NCBI RefSeq assembly: GCF_029227915.1
Contig: NC_079884.1
Location: 15,624,001-15,688,000, forward strand
Source of the DNA: Hydractinia symbiolongicarpus
Lineage: Eukaryota; Cnidaria; Hydrozoa; Anthoathecata; Hydractiniidae
Direction of reading: 5' to 3'
Length of the DNA: 64,000 nt
In this document: positions 34,294 to 46,472 of the stretch, piece by piece
Position numbering within the stretch: position 1 is the stretch's first letter
How the letters are laid out: each line of letters starts with the position of its first letter
Position numbers and translations under genes: made by a program
Notes under the pieces: generated by a model
Seen by the model: only the letters and a program-made list of their open reading frames with translations
Told to the model about the DNA's origin: nothing
The model's database searches: none

Positions 34294-37200
34294 ATAGCTG
34301 TTTTCATTATTATCATAGTTATATTTTTATTTTTGAAATTTGATCCAGTTAAGTAAACAAAAGATGTCGTAAGCCATTGACAGTCTATTTATTTATAAAA
34401 TTTGTTTTCGTTTGACTGACTTAAAGCTTTTTGTTAGCGCGTGCGCACTTGGTCAAAATCTGTTAAATGGGATCTGATTGAATTTTTATCTACGCACGTG
34501 TAAAAGAGATGATTTTTGATCCAAAACGATCTAGTTCAATCTACTAATTGGAAATTAGCCTTTACACAATCCGGTTTGTTGTTAATTTGAGGGCGTGAAA
34601 TTTACACTTTTTAAATGCAATAGACGTGACCATGCCAGTGTCAATGTTTGGTACGCACTTAAAAAGTAAAAATATTGAAATCACTGAGGTATAAGGCTTA
34701 TGATAATTATTAAAATGGTATGGGTATTTTAAAATTGGGGAACAAAGTATTCCTAGCCACTCACGGCCGGCGACAAGACAAACACCCCTCCTTGCATAAT
34801 TACCCCTAAGATAATTGCCCCCGGACATTTTCCACCTAGGAAAACTCCCCCTGGATAATCGCCTTATAAAAAACTCTCACCTAGGCCAACTTCCGCCCAA
34901 TGGATAATTGCCCCCGGATAATTCCGAATTAATTAATTTAGTTTAATATTGATATAATAGCCATATATAAGCTTAATGACGAAGGTGTTCATTCAAATGC
35001 AAGGTACTTTGTTCATTCAATGGCAATAACACACCTAAGAAAACCAATATAACATGACAAAATATGCTATTGAACACTGTCATGGATAAAAAGCGAAAGA
35101 AAAATGTCCTACATGTTGTCAATACCATATTTAAGGTATGTTTTTATGTGTTCTTTATAAAGGATTCTGATGTCAGCTTTTAAGTTAAAACTACGTCCAT
35201 GTGAATGCAGCTTTAACAAGCACAAATATAACATCTCGCTTTTTTCTGGCTATTTTGATTTGCTTTTTGGATTAATACGGGCTACGGGTTACGGGCTATG
35301 GATTACGGACAACGGTTGATTCCTGATTTTTAATGTTCGCTTTGTTCATTAGAAATTTGTGTCATCGAAAAAATCTTTTGTAAAATGGTTAATTCGTAGC
35401 TTATTTGCCAGAAGCCAAGTTAAGAATCGAATTGACATTTGACATTTATACCTACATTAGCCAAGGTGTAGAAGTCCATTACCGCGGTTACATCAGGAAC
35501 AGAGCTAAGAGTGTTCCTGTGTTAGTCACGAAAACTTAATGCATTGTTGTTCTTTAATGACATATTTCGGATTTTTTATCTATACGAGTCATGCTGCATT
35601 ATGATTAAAAATTATGACTTTACAACATGAAAATCATAATGACGTCCCCAAAGAAGTCGTTGAACTGATTAACCTTCATAATTATCACTTGATTGGGCAA
35701 CATGATTTTGTTATTACGCCAATAAGTTTACGTGTTAGAACTGAGGTGGCTTGAATCTACTTAAAAGTGTGAGTCAATTAAACCACCTACTTTATGTGGT
35801 AACAACCTAAATTTGAATAGACCTTAAGGTCATTGCTTTCTGCTTAATCGATGATTTAAAATATGACCAAAACATCGTCAGACAGAAGGAAAGACAATGT
35901 TTGGCTCTTCTATGATTACCAAGGTTTTTTTTTAAAGTCCTTGTCTTGTTTTAAAAGCACGATCTGAAAGAATGGATGCCTTTATAATTTTTACATAATT
36001 AGTTTCTAAAAGTAATTTTCAGACTATATATTCATACTTAACATAATTATAATACTCTTGTATGATTTTAAAGCTATAGTACTATCATCCTTTAGCAAAA
36101 ATATTCAGTTTTGACAATTCCTTTCCTCACTTAAAACATTATACATTAGGAGACAAAAAGTGATTTTTTTATCCTGCGAAAGTTTTTTAAAGGAAATTCG
36201 TCCCAAAATTATAATTTGCGAAAGTTTTTGTTGCAAAATTTCGCGATTTTCTGCCGGCGAAATATTAGCAGCAAAGCCAAACGTGCAAATGATGCGATTG
36301 TAATTGATGAGGATTAAAGAGAATAGTCTTTTTAAATTCGAGCGAGTTTTCTACGATATCTTGCCATCCCTACCCTGTTTATTCAATTTATGCGAATTAA
36401 GAAATTTTAGTTGTGTTTCTTGCAAAAAAATAATTTTCGCTAACTATGCATGTTTTGCGATAAGAAAAAGTTCTAAAAGTTGTGACGCAAAATCGCAAAA
36501 AATTCTGCTCTTAAAGTAAATAATTAATTATTTCTGCCGAATATAGCTTCAGTGTTACATGCTTGTAAAATTATGCAAAAAAAAATTGACGTAATTATTA
36601 AAGAGTAACGTTAGTAAGAATAAAGATGGCGCATAACAGAATTTCACGTCAATCTTTATATCACCGGACTGCGTAAGCTCCAACTTTTAACAGAAGGCAG
36701 GCAAATCATGCAGCTATGAAAATGTGTGTAGAAATATTTTTCTTTTAAAAGGGTAAGAATCTTGCAAAAAAAAAAAAAAAAGCCTGTTGTTAGAAATATA
36801 TGAATGAACTCCGCACAACCTTTCAACAGAAGTTAGATAAAAGATCGTGAGGTTGTAAAAAGTAAAGCCGATATTTTTCTGTTTTTTACGTGGAAATTCC
36901 TGACTCAACAATTTAGATAATCAGTCAAAAAATCATTTTTTTTCGTGTTAAAGCCCATATTTTCGAGAAATAGTAAAAAAAAATTGTATATATAAAGCGA
37001 GCTAAAATTTGTTGATGCCACCTCAAGAAAGCATACATGCAATTTTTTTTTAGAAAGATAGCTTTCTCCTTACCTTTTCTACGTAAAGCCAGCTACCTAA
37101 TTTTATTAGCTAGCTGGTAGCAAGCTAACTAGTTGTACCGTTTTTCCAAAGAATATTTTAGGAATTTTATGTTATAAACTGATCCGTAAAAAAGAAAGTA

Positions 37201-38088
37201 TTTTTCTAAGAACCCTAGGTTCTCAATAGTGTTCCTGATATTATTAAATCTTACACATTTATTACTGTTTCAAAACAAAGTATACTTGTTCATTCTGCGC
37301 TTTGGCAACGCCATCAGGTTGTAATTGTAGAATTAGTGTTTGTTACATTCATGAACGTACTACATGAATTCAGTTTCGTCTTGCCATGCGAGAGAAGGGA
37401 AGTAACGTACATGAAACGAAACTAAACGAGCCTTTTTGAGCTCGGTTCCTAGTAGACGTCTACCTGGATTTAATTGGTAACTACCTTAGTTAGACGCTGA
37501 CTTGTAAAATATCTGGTATTGTTTAAACTAGAGGAATTTAAGCACCATAATTTACTTATTCAGTGTAGGGGAAATATAAGGAGTAGCTATCAAAAACAAA
37601 TACCAATTTTTCACGTTTGCAAAAAACTTGTTTACAATCGACGGGTTTACTACAACGACGCAAATAAAAAATGTTCAACATTTAAAAAAGGGAATGTTCA
37701 TCATCCTATTTTTGGTCCATGTGCCAACTTTTTCGTAATGGTGGCATTAATTTTTATTCTTTAGAAATTGAATCAACTTCCAAACGCAAGAGTTACTGGA
37801 TTGTTAGCTGGACCCTTTCTTCTCAGCATTATGCTTAGGATAATAATAAAAATATCTTCCTAGATATGTAAGTATACTTTTGTACAGATAACAACGCAAA
37901 CGAATCATACGGATATATGACGACATTCATTATTGATCCTGAAATAAGCAACTATTAGGTATTGATTAGGCACCTTATAATATAATTAATTAATTTTCAC
38001 CTAACTAGCACGTAATAAACGCCTGATTTGCTCTACAGTAACTTTGTTAGCTGGCTCGGGTAGGCGGGCTGGCTCTTAGGCGGGCTAA
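34294..38088. other. Intergenic region upstream of the esterase gene, no gene supported
   Basis: AT-rich. It holds a degenerate cluster of the motif GGATAATTGCCCCCGGA (about 34785-34925), short ACGGGCTACGGGTTACGG repeats near 35278, and a stretch with recurring GCGAAA / TTTCGC words (about 36170-36510) that may be another decayed element. Promoter elements for SIAE are presumed near 34294-34600 but cannot be pinpointed. Confidence 0.4.
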
Positions 38089-38091
38089 TTA

Positions 38092-38681
38092 GTTCGTGCC
38101 ATCACATAAGGAAAACTCAACCCGGCTAAGCGGGCTGAAATTGAGTCATGTGACTTTGTTTATGTTTTGCGCTTTTAACCTTGCACTGAATTTATTTATT
38201 TCATCCTCATTTAATAAATCTGTTGGCATAACAGGAAGTTCTACCGGGCCATTATTATCATTGCTATACAGTTTAGCAATTGATAAATGAATTTCTGAAT
38301 ATAATCTTGGCTTATTAGCATCGATATCTTGACACATAAAAATCATATTTGTCTTGAATTCCAGGAGGCAAGACAACAAATCGTCAATGAATTCAGGTTC
38401 CCAGCGAAAGTTTTTTCTCATTTTTTTTGGTCCAGAAAGCCCAGCCATAGTATTGCCCGCCATATTGATCTTTTAAAAGTTTAGACATGCATAAAAAATC
38501 AGCCCGGTTAGCCGGCCGGAGCAATCACATGAGAAATTTCCAGTCCTTTTCAACAAAGCAGGGTCTCGGCAAACCGGGCTGACTTGTTTCTCATGTGATC
38601 GAATTCACTTTTCATGAGAAATCTTTTAATAGAAGCGAGATTTCGCTTAACCGGGCCGGCTCGCCTCATGTGATCAGCCCC
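38092..38681 (-). mobile_element. Harbinger-like element fragment with a Myb/SANT-like ORF
   Basis: The right end, read inward, is GGGGCTGATCACATGAGGCG. The left end (GTTCGTGCCATCACATAAGG) is an imperfect match. Flanks are TTA (left) and TAA (right), like the 3-bp targets of PIF/Harbinger elements but not a matched duplication. The minus-strand frame 38463-38146 encodes KNFRWEPEFIDDLLSCLLEF and INKFSARLKAQNINKV. This resembles the Myb/SANT-type DNA-binding second protein of Harbinger-like transposons. Further inverted copies of CCCGGTTAGCC with TCACATGAGAAA lie at 38495-38680. The family name is inference from ends plus ORF; no DDE nuclease is present. Confidence 0.55.
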
Positions 38682-40402
38682 TAACAGCAAATCTAGCCAG
38701 TAAGACGTCCAGTGGAAAAAAATTTCACTTACCGCCAATAAATAAGGTAATGTTTTTAACAAAATTACAAAAATAAATTAATACGAATTGTTGGAGATTA
38801 AATGCAATTTATTTCTGCTAGCAACGCTATATTTTATTGTTTCTTTATATAAGAAAAAACTTAAATCTATTAAAATTCGGATTACAAGCAAATTAATTTC
38901 CGCTATATTAATTACAGCGCAACAAGAAAGATGAAGACAAAAGCAAATTATGTCGCGCTATTGTTGAAAGTGTTTTAAAATGAAAACAGTAGAGAGACAA
39001 AAAATCAGACGGTTTGACAGATTTTGTCATTGGAGAAAGGTATGTAGATAAACAGAAATATTATTGTACCAGATTCAGAGTATAGAGATTGAGAGGGACT
39101 GGGAAGGACTGACTTCAATATAAGCAGGGATCAACCAGTATCATTCGCCTTGTCAATATACTACAACTTTAGCAGACATTTCAACTATTTCAGCTTTTAA
39201 ACTGTAGATATTAGCAAGTGAGTTTTTTATAATACATACCGTGAATCAATTACCAAGATAACGATGAGAAATATTTTTCGAGAGAAGTTTCTTCCAAGAA
39301 CGTGGAGGAACACAAGTCCCTATTCTTAGAAAATTTTCAGCCTTGTAATTTATGTTCCTTATTGATTTTATTTAATTTTCCAGCGCACCTCTTTTAAAGA
39401 TCAGTTAGCAATCAGTTTGACATTTTTGATTTAGCATTCTTCCTAAAAATCTGTGAAACTTCAAACGTCTGATAATAGTAGGAAGTGTAGACAGAAAGTG
39501 GAAGGTATTATATTGTTAAGTTTATTATTATCAAAATCAATTTACTCCGCTTTTGAATGAAATAGAAAAGGGAAATGATTTAAAAATAAAATGGCAATTA
39601 TTTTCGGCTGGCTCGTAAAATAGTGTTTTTCTACAGATTGCATTTATCTCACTTGCATTTATCTCACTTGCATTTGTCTCACTTTTATACTATTGTGTTT
39701 CGAAATCAAACGATTCGAATGGATTACATACACCTTGCTTGTTTTTATATCTATTTACTTTGTGTTATAAAATGAAAAAGGAATTAACAAAAAATTCATC
39801 TAGCTTGCGATACACGCCGCCTGAATGATTTCAGGAAATAGCTTTCTGATTAGTGGCAATTTCCTCTTTTTTGATAACGATCTTCGGAATCTTTATTTTG
39901 TCTGTCATTATGAAGCATAACGAGTTAATGAAGTGCTTAATGTGTCCAGTGGATCGCTCAATTTCAACAAATAGACATGAATAATAATCATTTAAAGTTC
40001 GTCTGTGCAAGATATGCTGACAAAAGACGTTAAATGAAAGGTTTTTATCCTTTGGACTTTAAAATGTGAAATTATTCCGAATATCGATGTCTGTTTTAGT
40101 GGTTTTTTATCACAAAGTGATCGTTTTGTTTTTATTTCCATGACCGCATGCGAAGTACTGGTTATTTGCACAGCATGCTAATCATTGAACTTTTCTTAAC
40201 TATTTAGTTGTTACAAATTTCGTTTAGTTCCGAATACTTTGCCACCTGTTCCCCTTACAATCAATCGTTCAATCAGCTTTCCATACTAAAACTTCAATCG
40301 CAAATTTGTTGTACCGTAGTAGTTGTATATTGTTTTCTAACCCTTTTAATTATTACAAGCTCGTGAGCTTGTATTAAAACGCAAATGTGTCCTACAAGAA
40401 TG

Positions 40403-40470
40403 GAAATTTTTGCCTCTCTGAACACCGACACGGGGAAATTTTTGCCTCTCTGAACACCGACACGGGAGTA
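40403..40470. repeat. Tandem duplication of a ~33-bp unit next to a tRNA-like B box
   Basis: GGAAATTTTTGCCTCTCTGA with ACACCGACACGG occurs twice in tandem. GTGTTCGAATCTCATC, which resembles an RNA polymerase III B box, follows at about 40478-40493, but no matching A box or cloverleaf was found. It may be a decayed tRNA-derived SINE. Confidence 0.5.
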
Positions 40471-40708
40471 GTCGTGTGTTCGAATCTCATCTTGGTAACT
40501 ATTTTTACTTTTTTTTATCTATCTCGCCTGTAAGAATGTGTTTCCAACTCGTAACTAACTAACTAACGAAATGGTCAATTGCAACGTCACAGATTTAAAC
40601 TTCGTACCTAAACTCTCTAAGTACTTAGAAGCCATCTAAATGATGTTTCAAGCCAAAATTGGTATTTGTTTTCGACACAGTACGACACTGTATAAATATT
40701 TTTTTTTG

Positions 40709-40733
40709 GGGGGGGGGGAGGGAGGAGGGGGGT
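40709..40733 (+). other. G-run tract (possible G-quadruplex)
   Basis: A run of G interrupted by single A residues (GGGGGGGGAGGGAGGAGGGGGG type) has enough G triplets for a quadruplex. No promoter or gene is nearby. Confidence 0.5.
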
Positions 40734-43700
40734 TTACTGAATTACAGAATTTCGAAAATTTGAAGTGGAGCTTGTGGTCTTTCTTCTTCCTGTCAGTCAG
40801 TTTACTCCAGACTGATCTAACGAAAATTGAAATTTCGAGGAATTTTCCGTTCAAGAAGATCTCACAAATCAATTTTGAAAAATAACTGCGTACTGCATAA
40901 CAAATATTATTGCCTATTCGAATAGCAAAATATGTCGTGTCTAACTTCGTAACAGAAATCACAGCTTTTTGTAAACTTTATTCGCGAGGTTGTTTACGTA
41001 TATCATACGTCTTGTTCTGTTTTAAGCCAGTTAAATGTTTTTTTAGTAATTTTTATATAGAATACACATCTTGTATTGGATGGATGTTTTTTTATCACAT
41101 TTTTATTTTGAATTTCTATCTTGTTACGTCAAAAGGATTGTTAATAGTTTTTGTCTTCTTTTAAAACTAGACTTTACAGCAACATAGAGAATATATTAGA
41201 AGCAGATCAGATTTTAATACTTAATATGGTAACAGATTTTGTTCTGGGATAATAACCCGTGACAGTGTCAGAAAGATACCATAGATACTTGCTGTATGAT
41301 AATTTGAAAATATGTCAAATGGTAGGTCGAATTAAAAGGTGTTGGAAAAGAAGTGAATGTAATGTTATGTTGGATGAAATTCTTCACTAAATTTTGGTGG
41401 TTTCTAATTCTTGTGTTGTAATTTAGCATTATAGACAGGAGCTGTCTCGCCATATGAAGTAAGTCAGCAGTTTGGCCAATTGCTCATATGTTTCGTATGT
41501 ATTAGTGCTTTATATTATAGACGTTTGAAGCCTCATCAGTTTTGCATTAAAGCAGAAGTGGTGAATTTCTTCACAAACGCTTAAGATAAGATTTAATCTA
41601 AAATGAAAAACTCAACTCACGTTTTTTTATCGCGCCTGTGACATGATAAACTTTAGAATGAAAAATATTATCATATAGAAAACATATTAAAATTTACATA
41701 TGCGTCGCCTTTTCTACAAATTAAAAGTTTCTCAGTTGCGTGTTATTTTAATTGACTTTCAATCTGCACAAAGGTTGGGTATATCCATAATGTTGGCACC
41801 TTGCAAATTTTTTTAATATTTCTTAATATGACGTAATAAACCATAATTAATAGATTGGTTCTCATAATTAAATGGCAATAATTTTCTCAATAGAGCGTAA
41901 AAAGGGTAAACTTGCAATCTCAGTTTAAGATCAAATAAAATCTTTATTATCTCTCAATTTCTTCAAACAATTTCATTTATTAGCTTATCGTGTTTTGAAA
42001 ATATAAATAATTAATATCCCATTTACTAGGGTTATATAATATTTTCCTTTTTCAATTCAAAGTATTTGAGCTTGTAAAATGACCTACTTCATATTTTGTT
42101 TATCGTCAAGCTGTCGACAGGTAAAATTAATTTTTTTTTCTTTCTAAGTGTTAAAACATATAGGCAAAAAAACACGGCCAGCGTCATTTAACACACATTT
42201 TCTTTTATAGAAATACCAAAATCCTAACAAGGCTTGTCATTATCCTTTTTTTCCTATTGTTCTAAATAATCTGTTTTTATTTTTAGTATTTTTACATGAA
42301 ATCTCAGCCTGATATTCTCATAAAATACATTCTTATAAAAGAAGTAGAAAAAAAGTATGAAGTGACCGTTGCCTAAGAGATATTCAAGATATTAGTTAAG
42401 CCAATCATGATAATAAAAAATATGGATAGATTAACGAACAATTGTTGTTCTTACTTAGATTAACTAGTTACTACATGAAATACACATACTTTGCATTTTT
42501 TAAGATGAGAGAAACACCATTTATTGTGAGGAATAAAATTAATAAATTAAAATATGAACTTTGCAACTATCTGCACCCCTGTGCTTACATGTAGGGTGGG
42601 GTTTGGAGCGGTGTCATGATGCTCCTTTTGTACCAATACCATTTTTATATCATTTAATCTGAATGTTTTTATACTCGTTTGCATTGAAAGATCACGCTCA
42701 ATTAAATTGCAGTGCTGTGTAACCCTAGCATCACTTGGTACTCTTTGTCAACCATGATATTTTACTTCATTTAGGTGGAGCATAGCAGCAATTGGAAATG
42801 CATTTTTATTGTTTCTCTTTAATGACAATGTAGTATTAAAGTTTTTTAATCTTAAAATGAGGGAATGACGTAGGAAAATGAACTATGACAATTGATAATC
42901 AATAAAAATTAAAATTAATATACTTTTAAATGGCTTTTTTTAATCATTAGTGCCATCTTTTGCTAATTCAGATAATTAGAATTCGTTCCAATAACATGAA
43001 CGTCGAAATTTGGACACTATATACCCACAAAAAATGCGTCATTGCACGTATCACACACACGGATGTGTCTCGTAAAGTTGTATTTTTTACAAATGCTGCG
43101 TGGTTGTTTGTGACTAGTATTATAATAACAATATAGTAGTAACATAACTATTGTAAAATGGAAATATTAGTATTCCCATTTTACACCTCTTGAATAATTT
43201 TTAGTCATTTCATCAAATTACCCCTTCTTTAATATGAATGTTGGTTGGTACCGATAATTTTAAGATCGCTTAATTATTTGGTTTTCCCTGATTGCTGTTT
43301 TTAAAATAATCAGGTTTTTTTTGGAAATTTTACCGACATTTCAATGTAGCTGGTAAAAAAACGAAAGATAGCTACATTTAATAGCTATTTTTAGTATCTT
43401 ATCTTAGCAGTATATTATCGCACAAATGCTGACAGTAAAAAGTTATATAGGGTAATTTATTGCTTTTCGTGACTTATTATTTTAATTGCTGTAAGTTTAC
43501 CCATTCAAGATACCTCTTGACCTATAAGGATTAAGAAAAACCCCTTAGATTTCACGGAATTACAGACGCAGTATTTAGAATTTGTTACCTTGATAAATTA
43601 ATCTGTAATAATGATTTGCCCACAGAACAATATTGAATAAAAAATATGGATAAAGGATGAAGAAATATATTTGTTGCGCCAGAAAAATAAAGATGTTAGA

Positions 43701-45500
43701 TTGAATTAAACAATGTTGAACGATTTACGTTTTTTTCCACATATATACTGTTATATATATTTGTATTTCCAGACGCTAAAGAAGCCATGGATAAGAACAC
43801 GTGACCTCAGTAGAACGTAAAGTTATTTGCGACAGCATGGTGCCATACGACCTTCTGTGATTTGCGCTAGGTGTGTCGTATCTAAGTTAATTTAAAGTTT
43901 TACATTGTTTGTTCGATAGCCAAGATTCATGCTGTGTGCAAATCAATTTATAAAATTGATTTTAATTTCGACATTACCACAAGATAAGGTAGAATAAAAT
44001 TACTTTTCATTTTTAAGTACACAAGAAAGAAACCCGTGAAGCTTCATATCTTTTTTATCAAGCTTTTTAAATCCTTTAGAATGTCATTTCAAAAGACATG
44101 TTTTGAATATAACGTTTAATCCTATATGATCCGTTTAGCGGAAATTTTAGTGACAATATAAATGGACATCTTGAGTGTAAGATGTATCCGTAGAGTATGT
44201 TATCAATACAATATGTCAAAGTCCATTCATAAGTAGAATTCTTTATGAAACAGAAAATTGAATAAACACAACAGTTAGACACAGTCCCTTATCGTTTGTA
44301 ATAAAACGATTTGATTCGTTGATACCGCTGAAGTGAAAGTGCATATCGAAAATTAATGACTGCGTATTTGAATTGAGCGATTAGTAAGAAGTAATAATTA
44401 AAATCTGCATTCCACGGCGATGAGATAATTTTGGTGTTTTTAGCAACACACGCAGAAGTCATCGATCCTAAAAATGTTTCTTTCCCAATCTAAACCAAGG
44501 ACGCTTTTACAAAACGTTGTGTTTTCGTCGCAGCTCTTAGTATGTGTAGAAGGATGACGCGCTAAATTTAATTAACTGTTGTAAAATTTGCAGTAATTAA
44601 TCATGGATTTTTTTTTAATGACGTTGTTTTGAAAAAACAAAAGAACCTTTCAATCGTAATAACAAACACGTTAGAGTAAGAATTGTTATGCTGCATTTGA
44701 TGGTTAATCGTTTCTTATAAAAAAACAAATTTGTTTGAAACAACAAAACGATTGGTTGCCTTGATAAGCTTTATTTTTCTCATGTTGGTTTAATGAGAAA
44801 AGGTCGTATGGTACGATGGGAAATTAATAGCTGACGAAATCACATGAATGGAAATATGTCTTTACTTTATTGTGTAAAATATTTTTGATGTTTGTGGTTG
44901 GTGGTTTTTTCTTATTTGTTTCCTACTTTTTAATAAAAAATCTACTTTGCCCTCTTGGGTACACCTTTATTTTCTTATTTTTTTATTTTTAAATTATATA
45001 GCTATTTTAATAAGAACGTCTGAATCTCAGACTGGACTTGGTACGCCTGTTTATCTTTAATGTTAGTTAAATATTTTTTTATAAAAGTACTTTTCATAAG
45101 AATCACCAAGGTTTAGTTTCCGAAAAATGGAAATTGGAATAATCCTATAATATTCACTTTCTTGTTGCGTTACAGCAGCGTTTTTTTTAATCGTGTTAAC
45201 ATTTTTACTGTTTTAACTTTTTAAATTAGAATATTAGTCGATATTTTCAAAAATGAAAAAAACCTCAAGAATTACGAATGTATGTAAAAAAAAAATTATT
45301 CGGAAACAAAGGTCCTTGGTAATACTAGATTCATACGGTTGACTGAGCATGTTCTTAATATGTTCTTAAATTTTTATGAAAATCTAAGCCTCAATGTTCT
45401 TGTAAACTAGGTTCTTTTAAAAAGACGTGCGTGTTAAGCAGCTTTTTGCAGTTTATTATATGATGAACATTTGCGTTTCCTTTAGTAAAATATTTAAATT

Positions 45501-46472
45501 ATGGCGATTAGAAATTTTCAGAAGATCCTATCTATATTGTTATTACTGGTTGGAATGTTTGAAGCAGGTTTGCACAGTTTCCCCTCATGTCATCCTGGTA
45601 TTATGAAACTATTTCATTGGTGTGAACAGTCCGAGTGTAGAGACAATTGCACGTGTATATCAACAAATCGTGTGTGCAAACAGATCTGTGGGCAACCTGT
45701 TTGTGGAGTAATGACTTGTAGTTCACCAAACACTTGCTTTCAAAGTGTACTTTTAAACCAAGATAATCATTTACCCCAAATTAATAAAATATTGTCTCAT
45801 TCACCGATCGCACAACAAGATTGTTCTCAAGGAAATTGTAAACTGTTAAAAGCTATTCGTTATTATAGCACACACACTAAGACGTTTCAAAGTTGCTCAG
45901 AAGGTAACTGTGACCATGTGTATTCCTCAGGTGACCATGCCAAACAGTTTTGTGGTAATTGCAAAAAAATGACATGTACAGGAAGTCATGCTGAGAATTG
46001 CACTCAACTTTGCGTCTTGGGACATTGTAAACAAATGACATGCAACGCAAAACACTGTAAACAGTTATGCGCACATCAAAGCACGTGTAATATGACTTGT
46101 GGCGCGAACACAGATATTTGTGAACAAACATGCAGTCATGGAAGTACGTGTATACTTAATTGTAATAGTGACGTTTGTAACCAGACATGTAGTGACAAAA
46201 AACGATGTACTGTGCAGAATTTACGAACAACTACACTTTCACCAACAACTAAGGCAAAAGAAACAACTTCTACATCCACGCCACCAGTAAGTACATACGC
46301 CCAAAATGTTACTACAACGAGAATAGACAATGAAATTGTGTCGGTAGAAATTGAACATCCTAATGATGTTAGCCTGAGATATGTTTCTACTTCGCCTTCT
46401 TTATTCAAACTAACTTATAATGCAGCCTGCATGTATTTGGTTGTATTTGGCGTTCTTCATCTATATGTTTGA
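45501..46472 (+). CDS. Cysteine-rich secreted/surface protein, intronless, 323 aa, function unknown
   Basis: One exon with ATG at 45501 in the context AAATTATGG. Residues 1-26 form a signal peptide (hydrophobic ILSILLLLVGMF). Residues 30-225 carry 32 cysteines. After an N-terminal Cys block, a repeat of roughly 20-22 residues recurs with the pattern C-x-Q-x-C-x(4-5)-C-x(2-3)-C: CKQICGQPVCGVMTC, CTQLCVLGHCKQMTC, CKQLCAHQSTCNMTC, CEQTCSHGSTCILNC, CNQTC. A Thr/Ser-rich stalk (about 228-275) and a C-terminal hydrophobic segment (ACMYLVVFGVLHLYV) follow. The protein ends at that segment with no cytoplasmic tail, which suggests a GPI anchor. N-x-T sites are frequent (NMTC, NQTC). I do not recognise a named family. 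Extracellular disulphide-rich adhesion or coat roles are possible but unproven. Confidence 0.85.
   Translation: MAIRNFQKILSILLLLVGMFEAGLHSFPSCHPGIMKLFHWCEQSECRDNCTCISTNRVCKQICGQPVCGVMTCSSPNTCFQSVLLNQDNHLPQINKILSHSPIAQQDCSQGNCKLLKAIRYYSTHTKTFQSCSEGNCDHVYSSGDHAKQFCGNCKKMTCTGSHAENCTQLCVLGHCKQMTCNAKHCKQLCAHQSTCNMTCGANTDICEQTCSHGSTCILNCNSDVCNQTCSDKKRCTVQNLRTTTLSPTTKAKETTSTSTPPVSTYAQNVTTTRIDNEIVSVEIEHPNDVSLRYVSTSPSLFKLTYNAACMYLVVFGVLHLYV

Larger units (their letters stand above)
38685..45500. other. 6.8-kb AT-rich region without a supported gene
   Basis: Contents noted: three copies of a 15-bp unit TGCATTTATCTCACT (about 39645-39690), a 33-bp tandem duplication at 40405-40470, and a G-rich run at 40709-40733. 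No ORF shows family similarity, signal peptide or splice support. The sequence just 5' of 45501 should contain the promoter of the Cys-rich gene. CCTTTAG at 45479-45485 could be a 5'-UTR splice acceptor. Confidence 0.4.

Noticed and set aside
40470-40500. tRNA or SINE from GTTCGAATCTC
   Set aside because: A B-box-like string only; upstream sequence is a 33-bp duplication with no A box or acceptor stem.
40640-41164. Two 80-codon plus frames
   Set aside because: They pass through a poly-G tract and AT-rich DNA without domain similarity.
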